A stretch of 64,000 nt of DNA from Nageia nagi (Eukaryota > Pinophyta): contig JBITNC010000002.1 in NCBI GenBank assembly GCA_050084985.1, positions 18,538,001 through 18,602,000 on the forward strand. Direction: 5' to 3'. The notes beneath the pieces were generated by a model. The model was not told where the DNA came from. It ran no database searches and saw only the letters and a program-made list of their open reading frames with translations. Each line of letters begins with the position of its first letter. Positions within the stretch are counted from its first letter, which is position 1. A program made the translations under genes and the position numbers. Below are positions 36,061-48,195 of this stretch, piece after piece.

Positions 36061-37677
36061 CAAAATTCTCCAACATAGAGGGTAACAAGGAGCATGACCT
36101 TGAACAAGTCCTTATTTTCCAAGATTGACAACAAGTATGAGCCCTCAACCTTCAAAGAAGATTCTAAGCATGAGTACTAGATGGAAGCCATGAAAGTGGA
36201 GTATGAGACGCTTATAAAAAATGAAAATTGGAATTTGGTTCCTTATCCTAATAAGAAGAATGTGATTAGCAATAAGTGGATCCACAAGGTCAAGTTCAAT
36301 TCTATTAAGGATATTGAGAAATACAAAGCAAGGTTAGTAGCCAAAGGTTTTGCTCAAAAATATGATATAGATTATGAGGAAACCTTTACTCTTGTAGCAA
36401 ATATGCTTACTATGAGAATTACCCTTGCTCTTTCTATAGCTAAAGGATAGCAACTTGATGTCAAGAGTGCATTTCTCAATGGTCACTTATATGTGGAAAT
36501 ATTCATGAATCAACCAAAAGGGTTTATTGTAGAAGGCAAAGAGTTTTTTATGTGCAAGCTAAAGAAGTCATTGTATGGACTTAAGCAAGCACCTAGAGCC
36601 TAGTACAAGAAGATTTCAAGATTCTTTATAGACATTGGATTCTCCAAGTGATTTTTTAACTTCGATCTACATGTGCTCAATTAGGGAACAAACATGGTCT
36701 TGATTATCCTTTATGTGCATGATCTTCTGATAACTAGGAATAATGAATAAATCATTCAAAAGTGCATATCTAAACTTAAGGCAATATTTGAAATGATTGA
36801 TCTTAGTCTCTTGCACTACTATCTTAGAATGCAAGTGTATCAATACAAGGATTGTACTTATCTCAATCAATCTCAGTATATATCAAATATTTTGTAGAAT
36901 TTTGGAATGGAGGAGTGTAGATATGCTGTGATCTTAGTCTCTCCTAGAATCATTATTTCTCTAATCTCCAACTCTCAGTTGGCTGATGCTATAGCTTACA
37001 AGCAATTAATTGGTAGTCTTTTGTATTCAACTATTTCCAAGATAGATATTGCCTTTGTAGTGAATTTGATGGTACGATTCATGAAAAAATCATATGTTGA
37101 GCACCTCAATGCTGTTAAGAAAATCTTGAGGTATGTTGCAGGAATGAAGGATCTTGCAATCAAGTATTCTAAGTTTCCCTCCTTTGTTCTCTTAAGGTTC
37201 TCATATTTTAATTATGGGGGAGATAGAGATGATAAAAAATCAACTTCTACGTATGTTTTTAACATTGGTTTAAGTGCTATATCTTGGGATTCTAAGAAGT
37301 AGCCTACTATTTCTCTTTCCACCATAGAAGTTGAATACTGAGCTATGTCTATTACATCCCAAGAAGCAGTTTAGCTAAGGCATATTTTGAAAGAAATTAG
37401 ATATGAGCAACCTAGCTTATCTTTGATTTCTTTAGATAATCAGTTGATTATTTCTTTGGCTAAGAATCTTATGTTTCATTAGAGAATAAAACATGTGAAA
37501 ATCCAAACCCATTTTGTTAAGGATAGGGTTCTTGATGGCATCATACACCTGGAGTATTGTCCATCCACCTTGAACTTTGCTAATTTGTTCACCAAGCCCC
37601 TCCTAAAAGATTAGTTCTATAATCTTAGGGATGCTATTAGGTTGGTGAAGTTGCCTTCAATGAGGAGTGAAGTTTGA
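36061..37677 (+). pseudogene. copia reverse transcriptase and RNase H remnant
   Basis: RT covers about 36181-36900: [51 protein letters not shown] and [15 protein letters not shown]. The active site near 36708 reads YVHD instead of YVDD. RNase H is at about 36960-37600: AYKQLIGSLLYSTISKIDIA, HLNAVKKILRYVAGMKDLAI, STIEVEY, RIKHVKIQTHFVKD and FTKPLLKD. The polyprotein ends MRSEV at 37675-37677. TAG stops at 36448, 36601 and 37372 replace expected tryptophans. Confidence 0.93.
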
Positions 37678-38387
37678 ATTCTTGTGTTGAATTCATATTT
37701 ATGATGATAACTTCACTCCTAGGAGGATTTTATGTTGTATAGTATTTTTTTTTGTACACGTTTGTGGTAAGTTTGCTCTACATGAGGAATTTGTACATAT
37801 ATCTGGAGCAAAAGATTGGCCAATATAGCACTCTTTAGTTATCTATGTGTGAGGAACTCTTATGTGTCTTTTGACACTGTTTAGTTATCCATATGTGAAG
37901 AACTTGTATATGCATGTTCTATTTTGTAATGATAATCAACACATGTTTTATATACAATAGATGATTATGAGTTTTTTGGCTTGGCATCTTTGTGATGACT
38001 TATAGTGCACCATTAATCAGTTTATGATGGCATTTATTTGATTCATCTATCCTTGTTGATATGAATATGTTGCATCTAATTGATATTATTATTTGAACTA
38101 CTTATGATTTGTAGGTTCCTTTGAGATTGCAGGTTATTTACTTCAGGTATGCAAGCTCTTGGAGACTCTTCATGAATTTCAATTGGATGACTACTTCATG
38201 TATATTGAAATTAGTTATGGTTAATAATTGTATTTGGAAAATTAGTGAGTCTCAAATTAGATCTTTTTTACTTCAAAAATATGTAAAATGTTCTCATCTC
38301 CATTGTATATGGTTGGAGGAGAGCTCTGTTACTTTCTCTCTTTCTTCTCTCTTATTCACTCTATCCCATTTTTGAATTAAGGGGGAG
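37678..38387 (+). other. copia 3' untranslated region and polypurine tract
   Basis: About 700 bases lie between pol and the 3' LTR with no coding similarity. The tract AAGGGGGAG ends at 38387, directly against the LTR. Confidence 0.85.
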
Positions 38388-38886
38388 TGTTAGAATGCAT
38401 AATGCATTATTAAAAAAGATTTGTATTTAATCATCTTTGTAAATTCACTAATACTTAAGGGTATAATTAGATACCTTAAGTATATAAGTGAATATGATAA
38501 TGTAACTTGTCCTACACTCCACATCATGAGCATGTCCCTTGGGTAAAAAGGAATGCATATCATGCCTTTGTACATTAGGTAAAAGGGTGATCCAAAGAGG
38601 GATTTCAGCCTATAAATAGAGGGCTCCCTCTTTGTTATCACACCAATTTGTGGAGTAAAGTTATGCTAGTGGATAGTTTTTAGGAGTTGAGGTTAGAAAG
38701 ATTGTAAGAGTTCATATTGTGAATGAAGTGAGATCTAGTTAGTGGATGTACTTCTAGTTGGAAGAACCACTTACATCTTGAGTTATCTTTGTAATATTGC
38801 TTTATGAGTTATTTAGATGTGATTTGTGATCTTACATGTGATCTTAGGAGTTTATAATTGTTTAGTTTATAGTTTAATTCTCTCAT
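38388..38886 (+). repeat. copia 3' LTR
   Basis: A 499-bp repeat with intact TGTTAGAATG start and CTCTCA end. A clear TATA box, TATAAATAGAGGG, lies at 38611-38623, the expected promoter of the element. The TACCT target duplication follows. Confidence 0.95.
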
Positions 38887-38891
38887 ACCTC

Positions 38892-39395
38892 ACATGTCTC
38901 CCAACTCCCCTAGCAAGAGGTGATAACTTACTCTTTGAAAGTCTTAACAAACATCATTATATTTTGTTTTATCTTATTTTAACAATTTATTTTTATTAGA
39001 TAAATGTAAGTGATTCCAATCAATTATGGTAGAAAGTAATAATTTTTTTCTTAGAATATCAATGCATTATTCAATGTTTTTCTTTATATAAAAAAACAAT
39101 AATTCAAATACTTGATTCATATATATTTACTTCTCAACAAACTTTGATAAGTCCTATAAACAAAAAAAAAATTAAAAGGATAATAAAATATAAGTATATA
39201 GTATTTTAACCACAGTTCAGTAAGCCTCTAGTCTTAATTTAACACATAATTTTTGATATGGTACCTTTTTGATATTAGTATGCATTATCTATGCCTTGAC
39301 AACTCAAGCTAAACTTAGTCATCTATACAGAAAATATTCTATTCCAACATTAGCACAAGGTAAATAAAATGAATCAAAATACAATACAGACAAGA
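38892..39395. other. spacer between copia element and MYB pseudogene
   Basis: AT-rich DNA with no feature recognised. It probably includes the 3' untranslated region of the minus-strand MYB relic. Confidence 0.5.
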
Positions 39396-39954
39396 CTAAG
39401 CATCATACAATTCAGTAAAATCAAGATTTCCTGATGAAATAGGACATCCCTCAAATACTATGCTATCAAAAGGATCCTCTACAATTTCTACCATTAGCGA
39501 GTCCTCCAGAAATATGGTCCATAATTTGTAGGTATCCAAGTCTTCAGTGCATCTCATGAAATCCAAATTAGAAGAAGAAACTGGTTTGTATGGAACCAAT
39601 CTACAAACTTGTTTATCTTGACCAAAATTAAATGAAGAACAATCTTCTTTAGTCTGCATGGCTATACTTCTTTGCTTTGTATTGATCAACTTAGATTCCA
39701 AGGAAGTGTTGTTAAACTTATTCCTCAAATTACTATTCCAATATTTCTTTATTTGATTATCCATTTGTCCAAGAAGTCTTCTAGCTATCAATGCCCATCT
39801 GCATACAATGCCCAAAATAGTATTTAAGGGATTATTGGGAATAATAACATAAAATACTCAAACAACACCTGTGATGGGTAAACTAATCCAAATGGAATAA
39901 TAAATAACATGCTAATTACCTATTTCCAAGGAGATAATGCATTTAGATGATGAC
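39396..39954 (-). pseudogene. 3' part of a second R2R3-MYB gene
   Basis: Exon 3 is 39798-39396, and the end of exon 2 is 39920 back to about 39950, with a 121-base GT-AG intron between. Exon 2 ends MHYLLGNR. Exon 3 opens WALIARRLLGQMDNQIKKYW followed by NSNLRNKF, the second half of R3 with several consensus changes (P to L, R to Q, T to M, N to K). About 100 residues of an open, acidic C terminus follow (ending FTELYDA). The surviving L-x6-L-x3-R spacing fits the second half of the bHLH-interaction signature, so it resembles flavonoid- or trichome-type MYBs, unlike the intact gene at 8.5 kb. Exon 1 and most of exon 2 are absent: Tat-element DNA starts at about 39955. A TAA interrupts the last exon 2 codons. 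Confidence 0.87.
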
Positions 39955-41632
39955 GATGTAATTAGCCTAATAAATGACTATATGTCACTCAAATGCAAGT
40001 GTAAATTTAAATAAAAGGATACAAGCTTTATTCAACAATGGATGGATCTTCAAATCTGTAAATAATAATGAAAGAACACATTCATATCTTAAACAAATAC
40101 AAAATGGTCAAAGAGTACCTCAATCCATTTATGATGGAGAAGTGTGCTTAAGGATTGAAGAGGAATGTTCTTGGTTTGATGTATCCTTCATAATGATCTC
40201 ACAAACCTCTGGTACAAGTACTAGAAAGTGCAAAGCTCATAGAGTTCATATGTATTTGAGTGCAAAAATTGAAGAAGAAGCTTGGAATGTGTGCAAATTG
40301 AATTTTGTAATACCTCAATCAAAAATGACTATGATGTCTGTAGGTCATCCGAGTGATTGACAAATCATCCAGGTGACTGGAACCAAAGGTGTTAGTAAAA
40401 TAAAAAGGAAAAGATTGAGTCGATTAGTCTAATCGATGGACTTGCAAAACACACATTAGTCCAATATGATAATGTAACACATGATACATACCAAAATGTC
40501 TATGTAACCTTGTCGATAAATCAAGATGCATTTTTAGGGTGTTCATAGTTACCCCTTTTTATGTTGAGCTTCAAACCTATGAGAAGCTTAGTACCAAAAA
40601 TATGTGAAATGATAAATGCTAATGATAAATGATAACAAAATGATTAGTATGAGAGATAGTTTTGGCATATGATAGGTCATATAAGACCATCCTAATCACT
40701 TGACCCTAATCTAGTTTCAACACATGATAGGCTGTATAAGACGGAATTGGATCTCATGATCATGAACTTGTGACAAAATTTGATAAGTGGATCAAGTGAC
40801 CATTAAATAATAAGTGGGAAATGATCTTTTCTTTTCCATGGTAGTTGAAGGGAATTTCCTCTACTTTTCCCCAATAGCTAAAGGGTGTCTGACTCTACTT
40901 TTCCCTAGTAGTCAAAGGGTGTCTATGATACATGATTCTACTTTTTCCCAGTAGTCGAAGGAAAATTATCATAGGCACATAGACCTACCAAGTGTAAAAG
41001 TGTAGCTTTTAGGCATATAATGCTTACACAAGAATGACAAAGTTGAGCATGATCATGTTTGAGTATGTTGATCACCAATTAATCATGTCATGCTAAACTA
41101 ATAGCATCGAACATGGTGACATTAGAGTGTGTTTATTGCCAATCCACCATGATGAACTACAATGACCTCATCAAACATGATAATTTCCAATCCATTATGT
41201 CAACCTAATAATCATCGAGTGAACTTTTACAATGTAATAAGGTTGAACATGCATCTAACATGCCCCTAATGAAGTTTATGATGTACCCACTAAAAAGTGA
41301 AAATTTGATTAGTTTGAAATCATGTGTGAAGCTCTCCCCCTCAAATGAGAAGGTGTGATGGATGAAAAGACAAGATGCCTAACCATTTGAATGAATGAAT
41401 AAGAAAATAATGAGCACGATCGAACATTTAGAAAGTGTGACAATGATATATCAAATCATCCTAATGATTACAAGTCATCCAGATGATATGGGTTGATCAA
41501 GTCATCTAAGAGATTAAGGATAATCTAGGCAATTTGATCAAGGTTTAAATGAAAAATAAAAATAATAATTTACCTAAATGACCTTTCACTTTGATTGTGT
41601 ATTTTGACCCTGGAGATCTGTGCACAAAATGG
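39955..41632 (-). mobile_element. fragment of a Tat-type Ty3/gypsy element (partial LTR plus 3' internal DNA)
   Basis: 39955-40547 matches the last 600 bases of the Tat LTRs at 42234-42832 and 58436-59034. 40548-41632 then matches the internal DNA that follows the left LTR (42833-43960), beginning with the polypurine tract region. The fragment ends at AAAATGGTGAT, where the full LTR of the next element begins. No coding region is left in it. Confidence 0.88.
40838..40975. repeat. short tandem hairpin-like repeats (copy 1)
   Basis: Four units of about 33-43 bases share the pattern CTACTTTTCCC-AGTAGTCG-AAGGG. The TTCCC and GGGAA arms are complementary, so each unit can fold. The same array recurs at 43153-43290 in the related element. 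Confidence 0.75.
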
Positions 41633-42832
41633 TGATATTCAATACATCAAACACTCAAACCACTCATGAGTATTCCAAGATTCAAGATATTCAATTCTAA
41701 ATTTTCCTCTGTTATGTTATGATAAATAATAGTAAAAGCAAGGTTTAAGAATGATCCATGGTCTTCAATGATGCTAGTGTGTAGTCAAATCTAAAAAGGA
41801 AATAACAAGGATCAAAGGGGACCTCAAATCACAAGTCCTTTGGACCTTGTGATTATCCAAAATGAGGTAGAACCCAACTCTACAAGGTTGTAGATCCCCT
41901 TAGTCCATAATCAATTGGATGATCATAAATATGTCAATGCCTAGGATGCAAATGTATGCTAGACTCATTAAAGATTGATACTAACTACTTGAAAAATGAT
42001 AATTAAAAAATGAATATGGTAGATCTATGATAAATTGAAAATTGAAATTCAAGATTTGATAAATATAAATAATATGTGTGAAGATTTAACTAAATGATAA
42101 TGTATGACAATGTAGATTATAAGTCCAAAGCTAAGAAGAGTAAATCTAAACCAAGAATGCAAGTAGGTTAACAAAGATGTGATAACCCTAGGGTTTGGAC
42201 CCTAAAGGTAAAACCCTAGCCTAAACCCTAGGATATAATTAACCTAATAAATGCCTATATGTCACTCAAATGCAAGTGTAAATTTAAATAAAATGATACA
42301 AGCTTTATTTAGCAATGGATGGATATTCAAATCTGTAAATAACAATGAAAGAACACATTCATATCTTAAACAAATGACAAATTGTCAAAGAGTACCTCAA
42401 TACATTTATGATGGAGAAATGTGCTCAAGGATTGAATAGGAGTGTTCTTGATTTGATGTATCCTTCACAATGATCTCACAAAGCTTTAGTACAGGCATTG
42501 GAAAGGGTAGAGGTCACAAAGTTCGTATGTATCATAGTGCAAAAATCAAAGAAGAAGCTTGGAATGTGTGTAAATTGACTTTTATAATACTCAATCAAAA
42601 TTTTCTTGATGACTATGATGTCTACAAGGTCATCTAAGAGACTGACAAGTCATCCAAGTGACTGGAACCAAAGGTGTTAGCAAAATGAAAAGGCTAATAC
42701 TGAGTTCATCAGTCTAATCGATGGACCTATAAAACACACATTAATCTAATATGACAATTTAACATATAATATATGTCAAAATATCTATGTAACCTTGTCA
42801 ACAAAGCAAGATGCATTTTTATGGTGTTTACA
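41633..42832 (-). repeat. Tat 3' LTR
   Basis: It matches 57833-59034 over its length, including ACTCAAACCACTCATGAGTA and the end GTTTACA. It holds telobox-like AAACCCTAG motifs near 42213-42232, known in plants as promoter elements. The start (TGATATTC) is less certain than the end. Confidence 0.87.
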
Positions 42833-42848
42833 GTTGCCCCTTTTTGTG
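42833..42848 (-). other. polypurine tract of the Tat element
   Basis: On the minus strand it reads CACAAAAAGGGGCAAC, directly next to the 3' LTR. The related fragment at 40548 has the same tract with small changes. Confidence 0.75.
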
Positions 42849-44759
42849 CTGAGCTCCAAACCTATGAGAAGCTTAGTACATAAATATGTGAAATGATAAA
42901 TGCTAATGATACATGATAAATGATAACCAAATGATCAAGATGATAGCTAGTTTCAATGTATGATAGGCCATATAATATCATCCTAATCACTTGACCCTAA
43001 TCTGGTTTTGACACATGATAGGCCATATAAGATGAAGTTGGATCTCATGATCATGGACCTATGACAAAATATAATATGTGGATCAAGTGACCATTAAATG
43101 ATAAAGTAAAATTTTAATCTAATCTAATCTAAGTGATTAAATGGAAATAATCTCTACTTTTCCCAAGAAGTTGAAGGGAATGTCCTCTACTTTGCCCAGC
43201 AGCTAAAAGGTGTCTGACTCTGGTTTGCCTCAATAGTCGAAGGGTGTCTATGATACATGATTCTACTCTTCCCCAATAGTTGAAGGGAAATGATCATAGG
43301 CAAATAGACCTACCAAGTGTAAAATCATAGCACGCAGGCATACAACACTTGCATAAGAATGACTAAGCTAAGCATGATGATATCTGAGTATGTTTATCAC
43401 CAATCAATCATGTCATGCTAAACTGGTAGCATTGAACATGGTGATGTTAGAGTGTATTTATTACCAATCCACCATGATGAATTACAATGACTTCATTGGT
43501 CATGATGATGTTAGAATATGATGATTTCTAATACATCATGTTGACCTAATAATCATCCAATGAACATTGGTAATATAAGAAGGGTTGACCATGCATTCGA
43601 CATGCCCCTAATAAAGTTTTAGATGTACCTGCTAAAAAATGAAAATTTTATCAATTTTAAATCATGTGTAAAGGTATTCCCTTCAAATGGGAAGGTGTGA
43701 TATATTAAAAGATAATATGACTAACCATTTGATAAAATGAATCAAAAAATGATAATCACAATTTAAGGTTTATAAAGTGTGATAATGATAAGGCAAATCA
43801 TCTTGGTGACTGCATGTCATTCGAATGACTAGGGTTGATCAAGTCATCCAAGTAATCTGATTAGGGTTTAAATGAAAAATACAAATCAAGAATCAACCTA
43901 AACAACCTTTCACTTTGATTGGGTGTTTTGATTCTAGAGTTCTATGGAAAAATGGTGACGATTTAACTTTCACTATTTTGACCATGTTATACTAAGCAAA
44001 GTTTATAGAGGACCTAGTGACTAATAGGGGAGAAGAAGATGGCAGTTGCAGGTCCCCTAGGAGGTCCACCAGGTGGTGAGGAGGAGGTGACACATAAAAA
44101 TGTAGGCATCCTCATCTAAAAAACCTTAGCATGGTTTAAGGAATGGATCAAAATATATGTGCATTATTTTGTTTAAAAATGTGTTTTACTATTGCTATCT
44201 AGAGCCAGATGAGTACAAAAGTTTACAAATACCAAAGGAATAAACCCAAAATGTAGGCAAGCCAAACTAGGATAAAACATAGTGAAACCCTAGGTAAACA
44301 TATAAAATAAAAAGACCCACACACATTAACCTCTAAATCATAATATTTTTTTATGTGTTTAATTTACGTATATTATCGATTTAGTTCAAAAAATTTTAAA
44401 ATTTTGTCATAGATAGAGTTACTTTTTTCATGTTTGTGGCTTTGCAAATTGTCATACAATTGAATAATTTGATTTAGGGTCATCCAGGTCAAGGATGACT
44501 TTGAGATTTGCTTGGGTGATTTGAAAAATCATCCAAAACATGGACAACTAGGTTTTACCCGATCACCATTGACCAGGATGATTTTGATTAACATAGAAAA
44601 GGTGCAAAACCTAGAATGTAGATGTAGAAAAAACATAAGATGACATTCTAGGTGACATGTAGGACTAACTTAGACTTAGATACAGTTGACTTTGAAAATA
44701 GACATAATAAATTGATAAATTAACACATCAAAATTTATACCAAATGAAACTCTGACATA
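42849..44759. other. Tat 3' internal non-coding DNA
   Basis: It is alignable with 40560-41632 over its first 1.1 kb. It holds the second copy of the hairpin-like tandem repeats (43153-43290) and repeated ATCATG/ACCAATCCACCATGAT blocks. No protein similarity is seen. If the antisense unit to the right was a gene, its promoter should lie here. Confidence 0.6.
43153..43290. repeat. short tandem hairpin-like repeats (copy 2)
   Basis: Four units of the CTACTTTTCCC...AAGGG pattern, parallel to 40838-40975. They lie about 320 bases from the 3' LTR. Confidence 0.75.
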
Positions 44760-46210
44760 AGTTTTGACCTCTCTATACATAGGTACAAGGAGCCTTAACA
44801 CCAATGGACTAGGCATGGATAGAGATAGTAGGGCTCACAAGAGTCACTAGGATTCTCCCTATCAAGGGAGATACCTCCTACATGATAGTGCTATGAGAAC
44901 TCTTTGACCTAGATTGATGAACTTTCCTACTATTGATCAGGGAGATGATAGTCACACTAGAGGATATATACCACATATTTCTAGTGCTACTTAAGGATGA
45001 GCTAATTACTATGGCTACTGATAGGGTGGTTATCTGATCGTACATAGGTGATAGATATAGGACATGGGACATCATCAATAGCAGGGTGTTGATAGATTTG
45101 TTATACCATCAGGACTACCTTGGATGCAAAGAGGTGATTCTTTTATCTTTATAGATTCCTTAGGACCTAAGTTTTTATGGAACATGTTTGACATAGTGAC
45201 CATGATGGTGTGGGACAATATGGTATTCATCTAGGGGCTAGCATTGCTAGAGTAGACATATGAAGAGCTAGTTGGAGTGGTTAGGGGATGATGAGAGGTG
45301 AGCACTACACTCTTACTATAGGTATGGCCTTGGGAGCATATTCATCCTAGGAAATTGAATAGAATACCAATAGTAGTGCATCATCCAGAGATGATGGGTG
45401 ACATATGCATAATGGATGGGACAAAGCTTCCATACGCATAATGATGGGAGCATGAGAAGGAGAGATCAAGAAGGTTCCCCCATGAGGGGGATACTAAGTG
45501 GTACAAGAGAATGGTGGTTGGGTTGTAGCCCCTCGATGTGATACTAAGTGGTATAGGGGATATTGATCATATTTGCATTAGTGATTAGAGAGAAGGATGC
45601 ACTATGAGTATAGGCTAAGGGGGCATGGAACCCAACATATAGATGAGCATGTAGATAGAATTGCTACTGATAGGGTTAAGGGACAAGGAAGGAGAAGTGA
45701 TAGATGAAGCAATCCAAAAGGATCCACTAGAGATGTGATGCTTGATAGCACCAAGTGGCACATCCAGACAATTGAGTAAGGAAGTGGATGAGGTGGATCG
45801 GACCACTATGAGAGCCTTAGCATGGCAAAGGTAGTTGCTAGAGATAGGACTAGTCCCGATTGATTGGGAGGCATCTTAGACCACTTATATAGCTTAGAGC
45901 ATGTCATAGAGTGTGGAGAGGATCCATCATTATGAGGGGCTCTTAATCATGTAGCCAACACCCTCTTAAGTAACAAGGATATAGATGATAGCCATAGGGG
46001 TCAAGATGGAGACATAAATCCCAAAAGGGACTAATGGGCTCATCAGATGAGCAATTTCATAGGTGGTAGGATGGTTCTTCAAGTTATCCCCTTTAGTTAG
46101 ATAGAGCAACCTAATAGGGATGCAGATATAAGGATAGGGGGAGACTAGCACTCCTCCTAGTAGGCAATAGATGATAGGGGATCCTTCACCTTAGAGGTGG
46201 AATATTTTGA
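44760..46210 (+). pseudogene. antisense plant-mobile-domain-like coding relic inside the Tat element
   Basis: Unlike the rest of the element, this stretch gives protein-like sequence on the plus strand. Blocks in order: EMIVTLEDIYHI near 44940 (compare the EMTVTLEDVYRI opening of plant mobile domains). After frameshifts comes FIWGLALLEWTYEEL-like sequence near 45225-45275, with TAG where Trp is expected. TTLLL-VWPWEHIHPRKL follows near 45305-45355 (the LxxWAWEH block of the family), then TKWYKRMVVGL near 45500. The plant mobile domain occurs in MAIN/MAIL proteins and in transposons. Antisense extra ORFs downstream of pol are known for Tat elements. Stops and frameshifts make it a relic. Assignment rests on a few motifs, so a different captured gene is possible. 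Confidence 0.5.
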
Positions 46211-48195
46211 GAGGAAAAGACCAATTTTGAAGTTATAGCACACAACAGCCTATGTACATGTATATTTTGACCAAGATTTATGTACAGACATTCATTGTAT
46301 AGACATTTGATGGATATTGTACATTTATGTTGATACATGTATATATTTGATGTATGTATATGGATTGTGCCTATATTTTATGTGTATGGATGTACTTATT
46401 TGACACATGATTATGATATATGATACCTATTTTGACTATATTGTGCATGCTTACTTATGTTATGAATTTTATGAATCCATTTATTTATATGTTTTATGGA
46501 TGAGTGGGGCAATGTTTATAGGTGATAAGACTAAAATGAACCCTAAAATGAAGACTTAAGTGAACATGATAAAAAAGAATTAAAATGAACATAACATGAA
46601 CCTAAAATAAATCTAAAAGGAACCCTAAAAGATATATAAAATGAACCTAAAAGAAAGATTTAAAATGTACTTGTATGGTTAATCACACCATATGGAAACA
46701 AACATCTATGCTTAACTATAAAAGGATGAATAGAATGACAAACATAAAAATAATCTTTAATAATGAATAATGACAAGTGATAAGATAATGAACAAATACA
46801 GAAGATGCAAAAAAATTAAACAACTTGATAAACATTAAGAAAACTTAAAATATATGCAATAAGTATCTAAAACATGATCATGAAAATGACATAAAATCAA
46901 GAAAAACAAGCCAACATGTTGCCAAAATGCTATTGGAATCGTACCATAAAAATATGTGAAATGAGGCAAGAGGAAGGCAAAGTGACTCCCCTGATATACT
47001 TGATTGATGTGGATTATGATAAACATAGTCATGACATTGCCAATATGTAACCAAAGTGAACTAAAATATAAACAAAGAAAAAATAACACTTTGGAAAAAG
47101 AGAAAAATTGTAAAATTTGATGAAACACCATAAACAACCATTTCAACAATTTGAAAAATGACCCTAACGATATGATAGACAGTTTTTCTGAAAAACAAAT
47201 GAAAGCAAATTTTAACAAAATAACAAATAACAAAACATGATGAAAATACACAAAAGGTAGTGAAAGCATAAATAACCTTGCATAGGATCTCAAAATCATC
47301 ATAAAAGAGATGGATGAAAATAAAAATAGGACTAAAGGCCCACATCATTGAATTGACACAAGTTTACCAAGGTGATGAGTCATAACAAACTCATAGGATA
47401 TTTCCCTCAAAAACCATGATAGTCTATAGCCTATGATCAATCCCAAGTGAATGACTTGTTGGAAAATTCGATATGTTGACTGAGACCCAAATGGTTGTAT
47501 CTTCATTGGGAACTCTACGGATCATGTATGGTGACAAGTGACCTAGATAGACATGTGAAAATATGAGGGATGGGGTCTTTGTATGAGTAGAATACAAAGG
47601 ACCCAACACAACAAGCAAGATGAGGTAAAGATAAATGTTAAGATGAACAAAGCAAAAATATCAACAAAATAAACATGTCCAATAGAGTTATTTTGGGGAT
47701 GACTTTCAAGCATATCTAGTATTGTACTTGATTTGTTAAAGAATTAAGATAATGTCCAATAGCCCCAACTCATATGAGGACAAAAATGGGTAGTAATATG
47801 TTAAATGTAAGATGATGAAAATAGATAGGAATGACACAGTGATACAAGGAGTGACTTATGATAGGGAGATGAGTGACAGGTGGCCTTCATGCACCCAAAA
47901 AAGGTAGGATGACACTCAAAAGTGGAGAACCATATAAGTATCAACTCCCAATGACATGATCCTAAAGAAAACAAGGTGGTGAAATAAGAGAAGTTATAGA
48001 CACACCTAGGTCCAAAGGAATAACTACACGTAAACCAGCCCTTGATACTAAGGGGAGATAAATGAGTGACTAGAACAAGATAGCATGCTAAAACAAATAA
48101 AGATAAGATGACGAGATGAAATGCAAGCACAAATGAACTAAGCCAAAAAATAAAAGAAAATAGACAACAACAAATAAAGACATAATACACAAGGT
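46211..48195. other. Tat internal DNA between antisense relic and integrase
   Basis: TGTATAT-rich repeats (46240-46460) are followed by A-rich DNA. Long minus-strand open frames here are hydrophobic and Phe/Leu-rich, as expected from A-rich low complexity. No gene is recognised. Confidence 0.5.

Larger units (their letters stand above)
28488..38886 (+). mobile_element. complete, inactive Ty1/copia element
   Basis: A 10.4-kb element with two 499-bp LTRs, a methionine-tRNA primer site, gag-protease-integrase-RT-RNase H (copia order) and a polypurine tract. The target duplication TACCT flanks it (28483-28487 and 38887-38891). Two features are unusual: a 3-kb leader before gag, and a threefold tandem repeat of the gag region. 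The LTRs differ visibly, so it is old. Confidence 0.96.

Noticed and set aside
46835-47348. Minus-strand open frames of 155 and 95 codons with membrane-like composition
   Set aside because: Phe/Leu/Ile-rich translation comes from A-rich low-complexity DNA. The two frames overlap each other, no family motif is seen, and the region is non-pol DNA of the Tat element.
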